Source of the DNA: Alkalicoccus halolimnae
GTDB lineage: Bacteria; Bacillota; Bacilli; Bacillales; Salisediminibacteriaceae
Reading direction: 5' to 3'
Assembly (NCBI RefSeq): GCF_008014775.2
Contig: NZ_CP144914.1
Coordinates: 558,001-622,000 of the forward strand
DNA: 64,000 nt
The number at the start of each line of letters is the position of its first letter. Position 1 is the first letter of the stretch. Shown piece by piece: positions 1-8,201 of the stretch. A program made the translations under genes and the position numbers. Under the pieces are notes generated by a model. It was not told where the DNA came from. It saw only the letters and a program-made list of their open reading frames with translations, and did no database searches.

Positions 1-47
1 TAAATAAGGGATCCGGAAAAACAAACGCAGAAGGAGAGAGGCAGACG

Positions 48-758
48 ATGGAAAAACCGATGATAGGGGTACTGCCTCTGTATGACAAAGAAAAAGAAAG
101 CTACTGGATGCTGCCGGGATACATGAAAGGCATTGAAGCAGCGGGCGGCATTCCGGTCATGCTGCCGCTGACGACGGATACGGACATCCTCGAAAAAACG
201 GCCCGCATGTTCGACGGGTTTCTTTTTACCGGAGGCCAGGATGTGAGCCCGACTTTCTACGGAGAAAAAATCGGAGAAGCATGCGGGGAAACGTGCATGG
301 AGCGGGACAGGATGGAGGCGGTTCTATTTGAAATAGTGAATGAACTCGACAAGCCCGTTTTCGGAATCTGCCGCGCTCTGCAGCTGTTTAATGTGCTGCT
401 CGGAGGCACGCTGTATCAGGACCTTCCCAGCGGACGGAAAACCAGCCTGATCGAGCATAAACAGAAACCGCCCTATGCAACGCCTGTGCACGAAGTGACA
501 ATCGAAGTAAATACGCTGCTCGGGAAGATTCTCCAGGAAAAGAAAATTGACGTGAACAGCTATCATCACCAGGGAATTAAGAAGAAAGCGGAAAAACTGC
601 AGCCGGCGGCCTATGCGGCTGACGGGCTCATGGAAGCTGCCGTGATGCCGGACCAGTCTTTTAATCTGGCCGTGCAGTGGCACCCGGAGTTCAGTTACGA
701 AAAGGACAAACAGAGCGTCAGGCTGTTTCAGGCGTTTGTTGACGCGTGCCGGAAGTAA
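48..758 (+). CDS. Class I glutamine amidotransferase-like hydrolase (peptidase C26, PuuD type)
   Basis: This 236-residue soluble protein belongs to the gamma-glutamyl-gamma-aminobutyrate hydrolase family, which cleaves gamma-glutamyl amides. Visible landmarks are the FTGGQDVSP oxyanion segment near residue 60, the nucleophile elbow GICRALQ near residue 106 (Cys nucleophile) and VQWHPEF near residue 211 giving the catalytic His and Glu, so the triad is complete. Length fits a stand-alone hydrolase with no synthetase partner. The ATG follows AAGGAGAGAGG closely. The physiological substrate (a gamma-glutamylated amine or peptide) cannot be read from the sequence; no polyamine genes lie next to it. 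Confidence 0.85.
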   Translation: MEKPMIGVLPLYDKEKESYWMLPGYMKGIEAAGGIPVMLPLTTDTDILEKTARMFDGFLFTGGQDVSPTFYGEKIGEACGETCMERDRMEAVLFEIVNELDKPVFGICRALQLFNVLLGGTLYQDLPSGRKTSLIEHKQKPPYATPVHEVTIEVNTLLGKILQEKKIDVNSYHHQGIKKKAEKLQPAAYAADGLMEAAVMPDQSFNLAVQWHPEFSYEKDKQSVRLFQAFVDACRK

Positions 759-938
759 ATATCAATTTTTGCTTGTTTTGTATCGTACTTAGATTCTTGT
801 CTGAACAGGTAATACGATTTTCAGCAGATGAAGAAACTGTAAATAGTTTCTGAGAAGCTGAGGCAGGCTAGCCCCCGGAAGGCGGAAGCAGCGAACCATA
901 TACCAATGCATAAAAAATACTTTATAACAGTCTGAAAA

Positions 939-960
939 CCGGCGGGAAATCTTCCGCCGG
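939..960 (-). terminator. Hairpin terminator of the tetR-MFS operon
   Basis: The arms CCGGCGG and CCGCCGG enclose an 8-base loop. Read on the minus strand the hairpin is followed by TTTTC, which suits the end of the MFS gene just upstream; it may also serve the convergent hydrolase gene. Confidence 0.7.
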
Positions 961-976
961 TTTAAACATGTTTCCT

Positions 977-2434
977 TTATGCTCCTGCTTTTTCTTCTAT
1001 TATCTGCTCTTCCTGTTTCGGAGATTTTAATAAGAGACTGAGGCCGAGAGCTATGAAAGCAAGAATTGTGCTTCCCATAAAGCCCCACTGGAAGCCGTTT
1101 ACTTCTGAAAGCAAGGCAGCAGTGTCTGCGGTCACACTTTCTCCGGGGGCATACACCTGGGAGCCGACAGCTACAAAGGTAATCAGCAGCGCCGTTCCGA
1201 TGGAGGCCGAAATCTGCTGAAGCGTATTAGCCATGGCCGAACCGTGCGCGTACCATTTTTCCGGGATCTGATTAAGTGCCGAAGTCATAACAGGCATGAG
1301 CGTAAGAGACAGCCCGAACATACGGATAGCATAGACTGTTGTTAAGAAAGCAAAAGACATATCGAGCGAGAGGCTGGTAAACATAAAAGTAGTTATCGTA
1401 ACGATCGTTAAGCCTGGAATGGCGAGAACTTTTGCTCCGTATTTATCAAACAGTGCGCCTGCGACCGGCGACATTATTCCGATAACTACAGCACCGGGAA
1501 GAAGCATCAATCCCGATTCGAGAGGAGTAAAGCCTAATACATTCTGTACAAACAGAGGCAGCATCGTTTCCGCTCCAATTAAGGATACCATCGCCACCAG
1601 TGTGATCCCGATAGAGAGGGTGAAGACAGGGAATTTAAAGATGCGAAATTCCAGAATCGGGCGATCGAGCCGCAGCTGCCTGCGGACAAAAAATCCGATA
1701 ATAACGGCCCCGATAATTACCATTGATACGACTGTTAAACTTGTAAAACCTTCCTTGGAAGCGACGCCGAAACCGTAGAGAAACGCTCCGAAACCGGCTG
1801 TGGACATTACGATGGAAGGAATATCAATCTTTGGCCTGCTCAGCTGCGTAACGTTCTGCATAAACAGGAATGCTACGAGAATCGTTACTGCTACTAACGG
1901 CAGTAATGCAATGAAAAGCGAACGCCACGGAAAGAATTCAAGGAGTACTCCGGAAAGGGTGGGCCCGATCGCCGGACCAAATGCAATGACTATTCCGAGA
2001 AGACCCATGGCTCTTCCGCGTTTTTCTACCGGAATGACGATTAGCAGCACTGTCATAAGCAGGGGAAGCATAATTCCGGATCCCGAGGCCTGTACGACGC
2101 GAGCTAAAAGCAGCATCGTGAAACTTTGAGAAAGGGCTGCAATGAGCGTGCCTGTGCCAAATAAAATTATCGCGGTTAAAAACAGCCGCCGCGTAGTGAA
2201 GCGTTCAATTAAGAAAGCGGAAATGGGGATCATAATCCCGTTGACCATTAAAAATACGGTCGTCAGCCACTGCACTTCCCCCTGGGTGATTCCGAAAACT
2301 TCCTGAATCGTCGGGAGGGCGGTGGCGAGGAGCGTCTCATTTGTAATTCCCATAAAGGCTCCAAGTAAAAGGGCACCGATCATGGCTGTTTTTTGTTTTT
2401 TCGTAATATCTGCTGGTTTTCTTATCTCACTCAT
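977..2434 (-). CDS. MFS drug efflux transporter, DHA2 (EmrB/QacA) family, 14 TM
   Basis: This 485-residue integral membrane protein has the length and hydrophobic pattern of 14-helix DHA2 proton/drug antiporters. The GIT-N-ETLLATALPTIQ segment in helix 1 and the VQASGSGIMLPLLMTVL segment (motif C region, about residue 110-125) are typical. I start it at 2434 rather than at the upstream ATG because AAAGGGG lies just before it and its ATGA overlaps the stop codon of the tetR-like gene. That overlap means translational coupling: the regulator is made first and the pump second. The likely role is export of a toxic amphiphile sensed by the TetR protein; the substrate is unknown. Confidence 0.88.
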   Translation of the reverse strand: MSEIRKPADITKKQKTAMIGALLLGAFMGITNETLLATALPTIQEVFGITQGEVQWLTTVFLMVNGIMIPISAFLIERFTTRRLFLTAIILFGTGTLIAALSQSFTMLLLARVVQASGSGIMLPLLMTVLLIVIPVEKRGRAMGLLGIVIAFGPAIGPTLSGVLLEFFPWRSLFIALLPLVAVTILVAFLFMQNVTQLSRPKIDIPSIVMSTAGFGAFLYGFGVASKEGFTSLTVVSMVIIGAVIIGFFVRRQLRLDRPILEFRIFKFPVFTLSIGITLVAMVSLIGAETMLPLFVQNVLGFTPLESGLMLLPGAVVIGIMSPVAGALFDKYGAKVLAIPGLTIVTITTFMFTSLSLDMSFAFLTTVYAIRMFGLSLTLMPVMTSALNQIPEKWYAHGSAMANTLQQISASIGTALLITFVAVGSQVYAPGESVTADTAALLSEVNGFQWGFMGSTILAFIALGLSLLLKSPKQEEQIIEEKAGA

Positions 2435-3252
2435 TGCTGTTCCCCTTTCCATGCTGCCCATTTGATACGCAGAGCGGTCACTTCACTTGTAAATGTCGTT
2501 TTATCTTCGAGGTATTTCAATAAAGCATCTGCAATAACGGGCCGCGGTGATTCCGTTTCCCACTCCTTAAGAATTAATGCGGTTATTTCCAATGAGTCTT
2601 CTTCCTGCATTTTTTGCTGTAAGGCAAGTAATTCCTTTCGAAGCTGAGGGAGGGTGATGGACGCTGTCTGCAGGGGAGGGAGGACGGAAGCGATCGTTCC
2701 CTCTTTGTTTACTACAGCCTGCAGAGCCTCGACTATAAACCGGCTCAAAATATCGATAGGAAGGTCCTGATTCCGCCAGATCATCAGGCGGAGGTAGCCA
2801 TGAATCATGCCGTCGGCCAGGACGAGAAGATCTTCGCCCATTTTCCGCCCTTTTTCTCCAAAAGCTTCGAGAATAGCTTCTTTCCGCCATTGAAATAAAT
2901 GATCATGCTGCTCTTCCAAATAAGTTACGACCGAACTGCTGCTGCCCGGAGGAAAGGCCAGAGTTAATTCGAAGATAAACGAACGATAGGAAACGGCCTG
3001 TGTGAACTCTTTTTGAATGCGCAGCTGCAGCTTTTCCAACGCATTTCTCCCCGCCGGCACCGGAGCAAAAAGTTCTTCGTAATATTTTTCCAGTAAAGCA
3101 AGAATCATTTCTTCCTTGGAATGAAAATACTTATAAAAGGCGCCTTTGGAAATGCCGCAGGCGGAAGTGATATTTTCAATGGAAGTGTTATGCATTCCCT
3201 GTTTTTGAAACAAAGCGGCTGCCTGCTCCAGAAGGTTTTCTTTTCGGGAAAT
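2431..3252 (-). CDS. TetR/AcrR family transcriptional regulator (ATT or TTG start)
   Basis: This is the regulator of the downstream efflux gene. The N-terminal helix-turn-helix reads NTSIENITSACGISKGAFYKYF, followed by a divergent C-terminal ligand-binding half. The first ATG/GTG/TTG in frame is a TTG at 3213, which would remove most of helix 1. The conserved TetR lead-in (KENLLEQAAALFQKQG) is encoded upstream up to an in-frame TGA at 3259-3261, and the only plausible initiator there is ATT at 3250-3252, about 10 bases after AAGGAG. I therefore give the longer form (273 residues) and regard the start as unsettled; a frameshift near the start is the alternative. The gene ends in an ATGA overlap with the transporter. 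Confidence 0.82.
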   Translation of the reverse strand: MSRKENLLEQAAALFQKQGMHNTSIENITSACGISKGAFYKYFHSKEEMILALLEKYYEELFAPVPAGRNALEKLQLRIQKEFTQAVSYRSFIFELTLAFPPGSSSSVVTYLEEQHDHLFQWRKEAILEAFGEKGRKMGEDLLVLADGMIHGYLRLMIWRNQDLPIDILSRFIVEALQAVVNKEGTIASVLPPLQTASITLPQLRKELLALQQKMQEEDSLEITALILKEWETESPRPVIADALLKYLEDKTTFTSEVTALRIKWAAWKGEQQ

Positions 3253-3270
3253 AAAGCATCAGCTCCTTAT

Positions 3271-3286
3271 ATGACTGTTCGGTCAT
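3271..3286. promoter_or_regulatory. Probable TetR operator upstream of the efflux operon
   Basis: ATGACTGTTCGGTCAT is an imperfect 16-bp palindrome (ATGAC...GTCAT arms) between the regulator's ribosome binding site and upstream DNA. TGAC-n-GGTCA sites are common for Bacillus TetR proteins, so autorepression of the tetR-MFS operon is inferred. Confidence 0.6.
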
Positions 3287-3396
3287 TATTAGTAAATGAA
3301 TAGTCAAAAAAACATCTTATCACTTCTTTTTTGTAAGTACAAGCATTTAAACAGAATAAAACCTGAAGCTTAATTCATGTTAAACACACAGCAAAA

Positions 3397-3424
3397 GGCA
3401 TGGAGAGTAATGGTTCTCCATGCC
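3397..3424 (-). terminator. Terminator after the 240-residue membrane protein gene
   Basis: GGCATGGAGA pairs with TCTCCATGCC around a short loop; on the minus strand the hairpin runs into TTTTGC. It lies 73 bases after the stop of the membrane protein gene. Confidence 0.75.
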
Positions 3425-3496
3425 CTGATCTGCTTTTTAAAATGGGGAAGCCTATCTGTTTCATTTCGTCTGCCTGTTTGCAGGTTTCCACACATT

Positions 3497-4219
3497 CTAC
3501 CATTCGAAAAAGAACTTCAGCGACATAGTGATTGTTGAGTAGATGAGCACCGCGCCGGCAAATGTCGGGAAGTGGGTTTCTTCATCACTCGGCAGTTCGT
3601 GCTTGAAGACGTTAAAAATCATAGCTCCCGCCACGAAAGCGAAGATGATGGATTTTAAAAGAGGGGTTAAGTTTACTGTCAGAGCGAATATCCAGCCTGC
3701 CACAATCCCTGCTCCGAGAACATACCTCCCGTATTTATTATATTCATACGGGAATTCCCGCCACAGGTCATGGGCTACCGCAATAAAATGAAGGCCGATC
3801 GCAAAACAGTAGAATAAAGCCTGAATACCGGAGACTTCGAACGATAAGACTACGAAGGAGACAAGCGCATTGTATAAAGCATAAAACGCAACAGCCGACC
3901 AGAAGGATGATATATGAGAGACATAGTTCTGCCGGATCAGAATCTGAATGCCAAGAAACACGACGACCCCGATGAGGCCGACAAAATAAATTTCAGATTC
4001 CATCGCTAAATGCAGATAAGGATCCGCAATATTCGTCTGTTCCGCATGCAGTGTAGGGAGGAGGTAGACAAATATATAAGAAACGGCAAGCCCTCCGGAG
4101 AATGAAAACCACTTCTTCCGCTTTACTTTTTCAGAAGGAATAAAGGCATTCGCCAGAAAGTGAATCGCGATAAAAACGACTCCAACGAGATATGGAATAA
4201 GTGCTGTCATCATAAACAA
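3497..4219 (-). CDS. Polytopic membrane protein, weakly ZIP-like, function unknown
   Basis: This 240-residue protein has about seven or eight hydrophobic helices and is monocistronic, with AAAGGA before the ATG and its own terminator. Two polar stretches inside the membrane region are notable: LHFIAVAHDLWREFPYEY around residue 145-160 and FKHELPSDEETHFP around residue 205-218. His/Glu/Asp clusters of that kind recall metal sites of ZIP-family transporters, but the canonical ZIP motif (HEIPHE) is not present, so metal transport is only a guess. No neighbouring gene suggests a role. Confidence 0.7.
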   Translation of the reverse strand: MFMMTALIPYLVGVVFIAIHFLANAFIPSEKVKRKKWFSFSGGLAVSYIFVYLLPTLHAEQTNIADPYLHLAMESEIYFVGLIGVVVFLGIQILIRQNYVSHISSFWSAVAFYALYNALVSFVVLSFEVSGIQALFYCFAIGLHFIAVAHDLWREFPYEYNKYGRYVLGAGIVAGWIFALTVNLTPLLKSIIFAFVAGAMIFNVFKHELPSDEETHFPTFAGAVLIYSTITMSLKFFFEW

Positions 4220-4770
4220 TCCTTTCGTCGGCCATAAGGACGGTTTTAAGGTGAAATACTAACTTTAATTATCTTATTATATAGTTTATCAGTGAAACAG
4301 GGGGAAAAACATGACGTGATTCATACTGTGCAGGAAATTTCCGGAGCAGCATCGCAGGAGGGAGACATGTTTTCGTAAAAATTAAGCCGGCTGAATATTA
4401 GAGGACGGGAAAGCATGTCTCTCTTCAGAAGAGCGTCTTGGATTCTTTCTTTTTAGTTTTGATTTCAGCTTTGATAAAGTCTGTTGTTAATAAATGCAGT
4501 TAACACCGCTTCCGCCGCCCGCCCGGAAATCTTCCGTTACCACTTCGACACTTTATTTTCAAAGCAGCCCGACGAAAAAGCTGAGTACACATTAAAATGT
4601 ATGCTCAGCTTGATGATGGATTATTTTGAATTTGCTTTCTTTCCCGGCTTCCCAGGAAGCAAAGGTGCGAATGATCGTTTTTTGTCAAATGTTTTCCGAG
4701 TAAAAAAGAAGTGAAGCTAAAATGTCCTGCAGAATTCTCATTTCCGATAACTCTCTATCAGGAGTATTAT
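4220..4770. other. Gene-free stretch with a repeat fragment and a terminator
   Basis: The stretch holds AAAGTCTGTTGTTAATAAATGCAG (4470-4493 region), matching the inverted right end of the mosaic repeat seen at 7690 and 21450, and a hairpin that ends the cyclic-di-GMP gene. An open frame at 4484-4714 begins inside the repeat, has no ribosome binding site and reads through the hairpin, so it is not called. Confidence 0.5.
4578..4611 (-). terminator. Terminator downstream of the LOV/GGDEF/EAL gene
   Basis: AAGCTGAG and CTCAGCTT form the base of a long hairpin with further pairing of ACATT and AATGT. On the minus strand it is followed by TTTTTCG. Confidence 0.65.
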
Positions 4771-7299
4771 TTAACGCTGACTCAAATCAGCAGATTCACA
4801 TGCAGTCAACATTTGAGTAAAGGAACTGGCAGTACACGGTTTATGAATAAAGTACCCCTGGGCTGAGTCGCACGTTTCCTCTTTTAAAAAGATCAATTGT
4901 TCCTCTGTTTCTACTCCTTCGGCAATAACTTTCATACCCAGGCTCTGTCCGAGGGAGATAATCGAGCGGGCAATTGAAGCGTTCACTTTGTCTTCATGGA
5001 CATTCGTCAAAAAGGACTGGTCTATTTTCAAAAAATCGACAGGAAAATTTTTTAAGTAGCTTAACGAGCAGAATCCAGTACCGAAATCATCAATTGAAAT
5101 ATGAATCCCCAATGCTTTTAACTGCTGCAGCTTTTCAAACGTTTCTGTGATATCACGCATAATACCGCTTTCCGTTAATTCAAGTTCCAGCCATTCTGCC
5201 TCAAGTCCCGAAACGTGTAATGCACGTTTGACCTGGTCTACTAAGTTTACCTGCTGAAACTGCCGGGCAGATAAATTAACGCTCATTATCATAGGAGGAT
5301 ATCCTTGCTCCTGCCATGCTTTATTTTGGTTACATGCCGTTTGCAGTACCCATTCTCCGATCGGAACAACCAGACCCGTCTCTTCTGCTAACGGGATAAA
5401 GGTGGAAGGGGAGATCAGGCCGTTTTCACCATCCGGCATACGTATAAGCGCTTCAGCACCATCAATTTTTCCCGTCTTCAGATTCATTTTCGCCTGATAG
5501 TGAAGAAGGAATTCATTATTCGTTAAACATTTCCTCATCGCCTCTTCGATAACCATTTTTTCAAGGACTTTTTCATTCATGGACGATGCAAACCATTGAA
5601 ACATATTTCGGCCTTGTTCTTTCGACCGGTACATCGCGATATCGGCGTTTTTAATTAAAGTATTACTGCTCGTACCATCCTCAGGGAAGAGGCTGACACC
5701 GATACTAATACTCAGGTTGAACATTTGTCCTTCTACATGAAAAGGGAGAAGCATGCTGTTTTGTAAATTCCGGCAGATGGCAGCCACTTCCTCTGTTGAA
5801 GTCGCAAGCGGTAAAAGTAAAATAAATTCATCTCCGCCCAGACGCGCTAAGGTGCTGCTCATATCAATTTTTTGTTTTAATCGCGAAGTAACTTCTTTTA
5901 ATATAATGTCACCAGCATTATGACCTAAAGAATCATTAATTATTTTAAATCGATCCAGGTCAATCATCATCACTGCTAAATGCTTACCATCCTGAGCTCT
6001 ATCTTTTAAACTTTCATTCAATCGTAAATGAAATAACCGACGATTCGGCAGAGCGGTAAGTGTGTCATAATAGGCCATTTTTTCAATTTGCTTTTCGGCT
6101 TCTCTGCGGTCTGTTACATCTCTTTGCAGACCAATATAATGCTCCACTCTGCCCTCCGTATCAAATAAAGGAGTTAATTGTAATTCGTTCCAAAAGGAGG
6201 CGCCGTTTTTTCGATAGTTTAATATTTCCGCAGTAATAGGTTTACCATTTAGGATGGCCTCTCTTATTTTTCGAACGGTTGCGGGATCGGTTTCTTCTCC
6301 CTGCAGTAATCTGCAGTTAAGGCCTAGTACTTCTGCCGGGGTATAACCGGTCACTTCATAAAAGTGCGGATTGGCATAGATAATGGGATGGCCGTGCTCC
6401 GCACTTGTAATGACGATGCTTGCGCTCATATTCTCTACAGAACTCGATAGTAATTTGTTTCTATTGGGTTTTTCCTTTAAAGAAACTCCGCGTACGCTAT
6501 AATCTGTTGTATCCCGAATGATCGCGAGGGCTGCCTGTTGTCCCTTAAAGAAAACAGGGGCAGCTTTCACTTCTACATCAAGGGTTTTCCCATCGGACCG
6601 GTAAAAAGACTCCCGCATAAAATAAGTATTCTCCAGCGAATTGCTTCCGGAAACCAGCATCATATTTTTGAAATCCTGAGGACGTTTTACATGGACAAAA
6701 TCAAAGATGTTTTTTCCGGTTAATAAACCGCTCTCTTCGCTCCCAAGCAACTTAGCTCCTTCATTGTTCGAATAAAGAATAGTGGCTTCATCCAAGAGGA
6801 AAATAGCTTCGGGCAATAAATTTGTTAATTGTTTGAAGAGTTTTTCCTGTTGTACCAGTTCCTTGAGAGAATGAGATAAATTATTTGTTAATTCCACCTG
6901 TTTTAACACGGTTTTTACCTTTTGCGGAATTAGATCTAACAGATTTTCATCTTTCATAATCCAGCCGGATGCACCTGCTGCCATCATACTGCCGGCATTC
7001 CGGACATTTGTATTTTCCTTCATCAGAATAAAGGGGACAGCTGACTGGTTGGAAGCTAAAATCTCAATAAGTTCTTTTCCATTCATATCAGTGAGGAAAT
7101 AATCCAATACAAGAAGACAGTCTTTCTTTTCTTCTACCTGCTCGATGGTTTCTACACCACTCGATACACCACTGACGGAAAAACCGGCGTTTTTCAGTTC
7201 TTTCTGAATTCGTTTATTTAATTCCAGATCTTTCTGTACGACGATGACATGATGACGTTGATTACCGATTGGTTCCAGTTCATTATTGATCACGTTCAT
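4771..7299 (-). CDS. REC-PAS-LOV-GGDEF-EAL protein, probable blue-light-regulated cyclic-di-GMP enzyme
   Basis: Domains of this 842-residue soluble protein, in order: a response-regulator receiver (about 17-135, acceptor Asp66 in LVLDYF); a PAS domain (about 155-265); a second PAS domain (about 290-400) with the full LOV signature GLNCRLLQG; a GGDEF domain (about 410-570) with intact GGDEF; and an EAL domain (about 580-830) with [26 protein letters not shown] and LKIDQSF all present. In the LOV domain the photoactive Cys329 and the flavin contacts Asn328, Arg330, Gln333, Asn361, Asn371 and Gln392 are conserved. The allosteric RxxD site before GGDEF is missing (DMSS). Both output domains look catalytically competent. 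I chose the start at 7299, after GAGGAG, although the spacing is only two bases; an ATG 18 codons upstream has no ribosome binding site. No kinase gene is nearby to phosphorylate the receiver. Confidence 0.9.
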   Translation of the reverse strand: MNVINNELEPIGNQRHHVIVVQKDLELNKRIQKELKNAGFSVSGVSSGVETIEQVEEKKDCLLVLDYFLTDMNGKELIEILASNQSAVPFILMKENTNVRNAGSMMAAGASGWIMKDENLLDLIPQKVKTVLKQVELTNNLSHSLKELVQQEKLFKQLTNLLPEAIFLLDEATILYSNNEGAKLLGSEESGLLTGKNIFDFVHVKRPQDFKNMMLVSGSNSLENTYFMRESFYRSDGKTLDVEVKAAPVFFKGQQAALAIIRDTTDYSVRGVSLKEKPNRNKLLSSSVENMSASIVITSAEHGHPIIYANPHFYEVTGYTPAEVLGLNCRLLQGEETDPATVRKIREAILNGKPITAEILNYRKNGASFWNELQLTPLFDTEGRVEHYIGLQRDVTDRREAEKQIEKMAYYDTLTALPNRRLFHLRLNESLKDRAQDGKHLAVMMIDLDRFKIINDSLGHNAGDIILKEVTSRLKQKIDMSSTLARLGGDEFILLLPLATSTEEVAAICRNLQNSMLLPFHVEGQMFNLSISIGVSLFPEDGTSSNTLIKNADIAMYRSKEQGRNMFQWFASSMNEKVLEKMVIEEAMRKCLTNNEFLLHYQAKMNLKTGKIDGAEALIRMPDGENGLISPSTFIPLAEETGLVVPIGEWVLQTACNQNKAWQEQGYPPMIMSVNLSARQFQQVNLVDQVKRALHVSGLEAEWLELELTESGIMRDITETFEKLQQLKALGIHISIDDFGTGFCSLSYLKNFPVDFLKIDQSFLTNVHEDKVNASIARSIISLGQSLGMKVIAEGVETEEQLIFLKEETCDSAQGYFIHKPCTASSFTQMLTACESADLSQR

Positions 7300-8201
7300 C
7301 TCTCCTCGTCTTAAACGTTTGATGAAACATAACTCCACTTTAAAGTTAAGCATTGTAATGATGAGGTGGGTATCTCAGAAGCTTGTGGTATTTTTTAGCT
7401 GTTCGAAAACTTTATAACTGTACAGCAGATTCTCAGCTTCTGCTTTTCATCTTAAATCTGATTAAAAAGCGGTCCCGGACGGCGGGTATTTCAAACAGCT
7501 GATTTGTTCACTATAGAGTAAATATTAACGTCTATTTGAAAACTCTGCGTTCCAATGTGTATTGAAATATTTATTATTCATCTTGCATAATCATACCATA
7601 CTTTTCCAATAAGTGGTATAAATTTTACTTCTTTTGTCCTATTTTTCGTTGAAATTTTGTCCTGTTGTTAATGTTTTCACCAAGAATTTATAAAAAAGCT
7701 GTGTTGAAGTCTGTTTTTGATAAATATAGAAAACTTAGCTTAGCCCTCCCATGGAGGAGATTTCCGGGTGGGCTGCGGCCTGCGAATTCACAAATCTACT
7801 TCTTCCCCGGGCACGTTTCCGCTTCGTTTTGAAGAACCTGCTTCTTTCTTAGAAGGAAGAGATGGCTTCGTATTTCTACCGTAAGCTGGAGGGCACATGG
7901 GGCACTCCGGGGCGATAGAGGACGACCCCGGCCCGACTTCAGGGAGGAAGAGATCAGCTGAGGCCGTCCCTGCGCCCCCATAGAAACGAAAGCGGCTGGT
8001 TACAGAAGCGGAGACTAATTATTAAGTTCAACCTATATAGCCAAAAGATCATCCTATATAATTGACAATTATACATACATTATTTTCGGAATAATCAGAA
8101 AAATAATGGAATATAGAGTAAGATATAAGTATATAAAGCAGGCAGGAGAAAAAGACCCGGCTGTAAGACCGATATGAAAGCCTGAAAACAGGAGGTGTCA
8201 T
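7300..8201. other. Gene-free stretch between divergent genes
   Basis: The first 390 bases are AT-rich and must hold the promoter of the cyclic-di-GMP gene, but I see no convincing -35/-10 pair. A mosaic repeat follows (7689-7995). Near 8078-8108 an inverted repeat (CATTATTTTC ... GAAAAATAATG) sits upstream of the ABC permease and could be an operator. Confidence 0.45.
7689..7995 (+). repeat. Mosaic intergenic repeat, copy 1
   Basis: The left part (AAGCTGTGTTGAAGTCTGT...GAAAACTTAGCTT, and CCCCGGGCACGTTTCCGCTTCG) is the reverse complement of the repeat ending at 21490. The right part (ACCGTAAGCTGGAGGGCACATGGGG ... AGCTGAGGCCGTCCC ... CCCATAGAAACGAAAGC) matches the copies at 25570 and 34365. 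Boundaries are approximate. Confidence 0.65.

Noticed and set aside
4484..4714. Open frame of 76 codons
   Set aside because: It begins inside a repeat fragment and passes through the terminator hairpin of the convergent gene.
7689..7995. Possible tRNA or rRNA fragment in the GC-rich repeats
   Set aside because: No cloverleaf, T-loop or CCA end could be traced; the segments are members of the mosaic repeat family.
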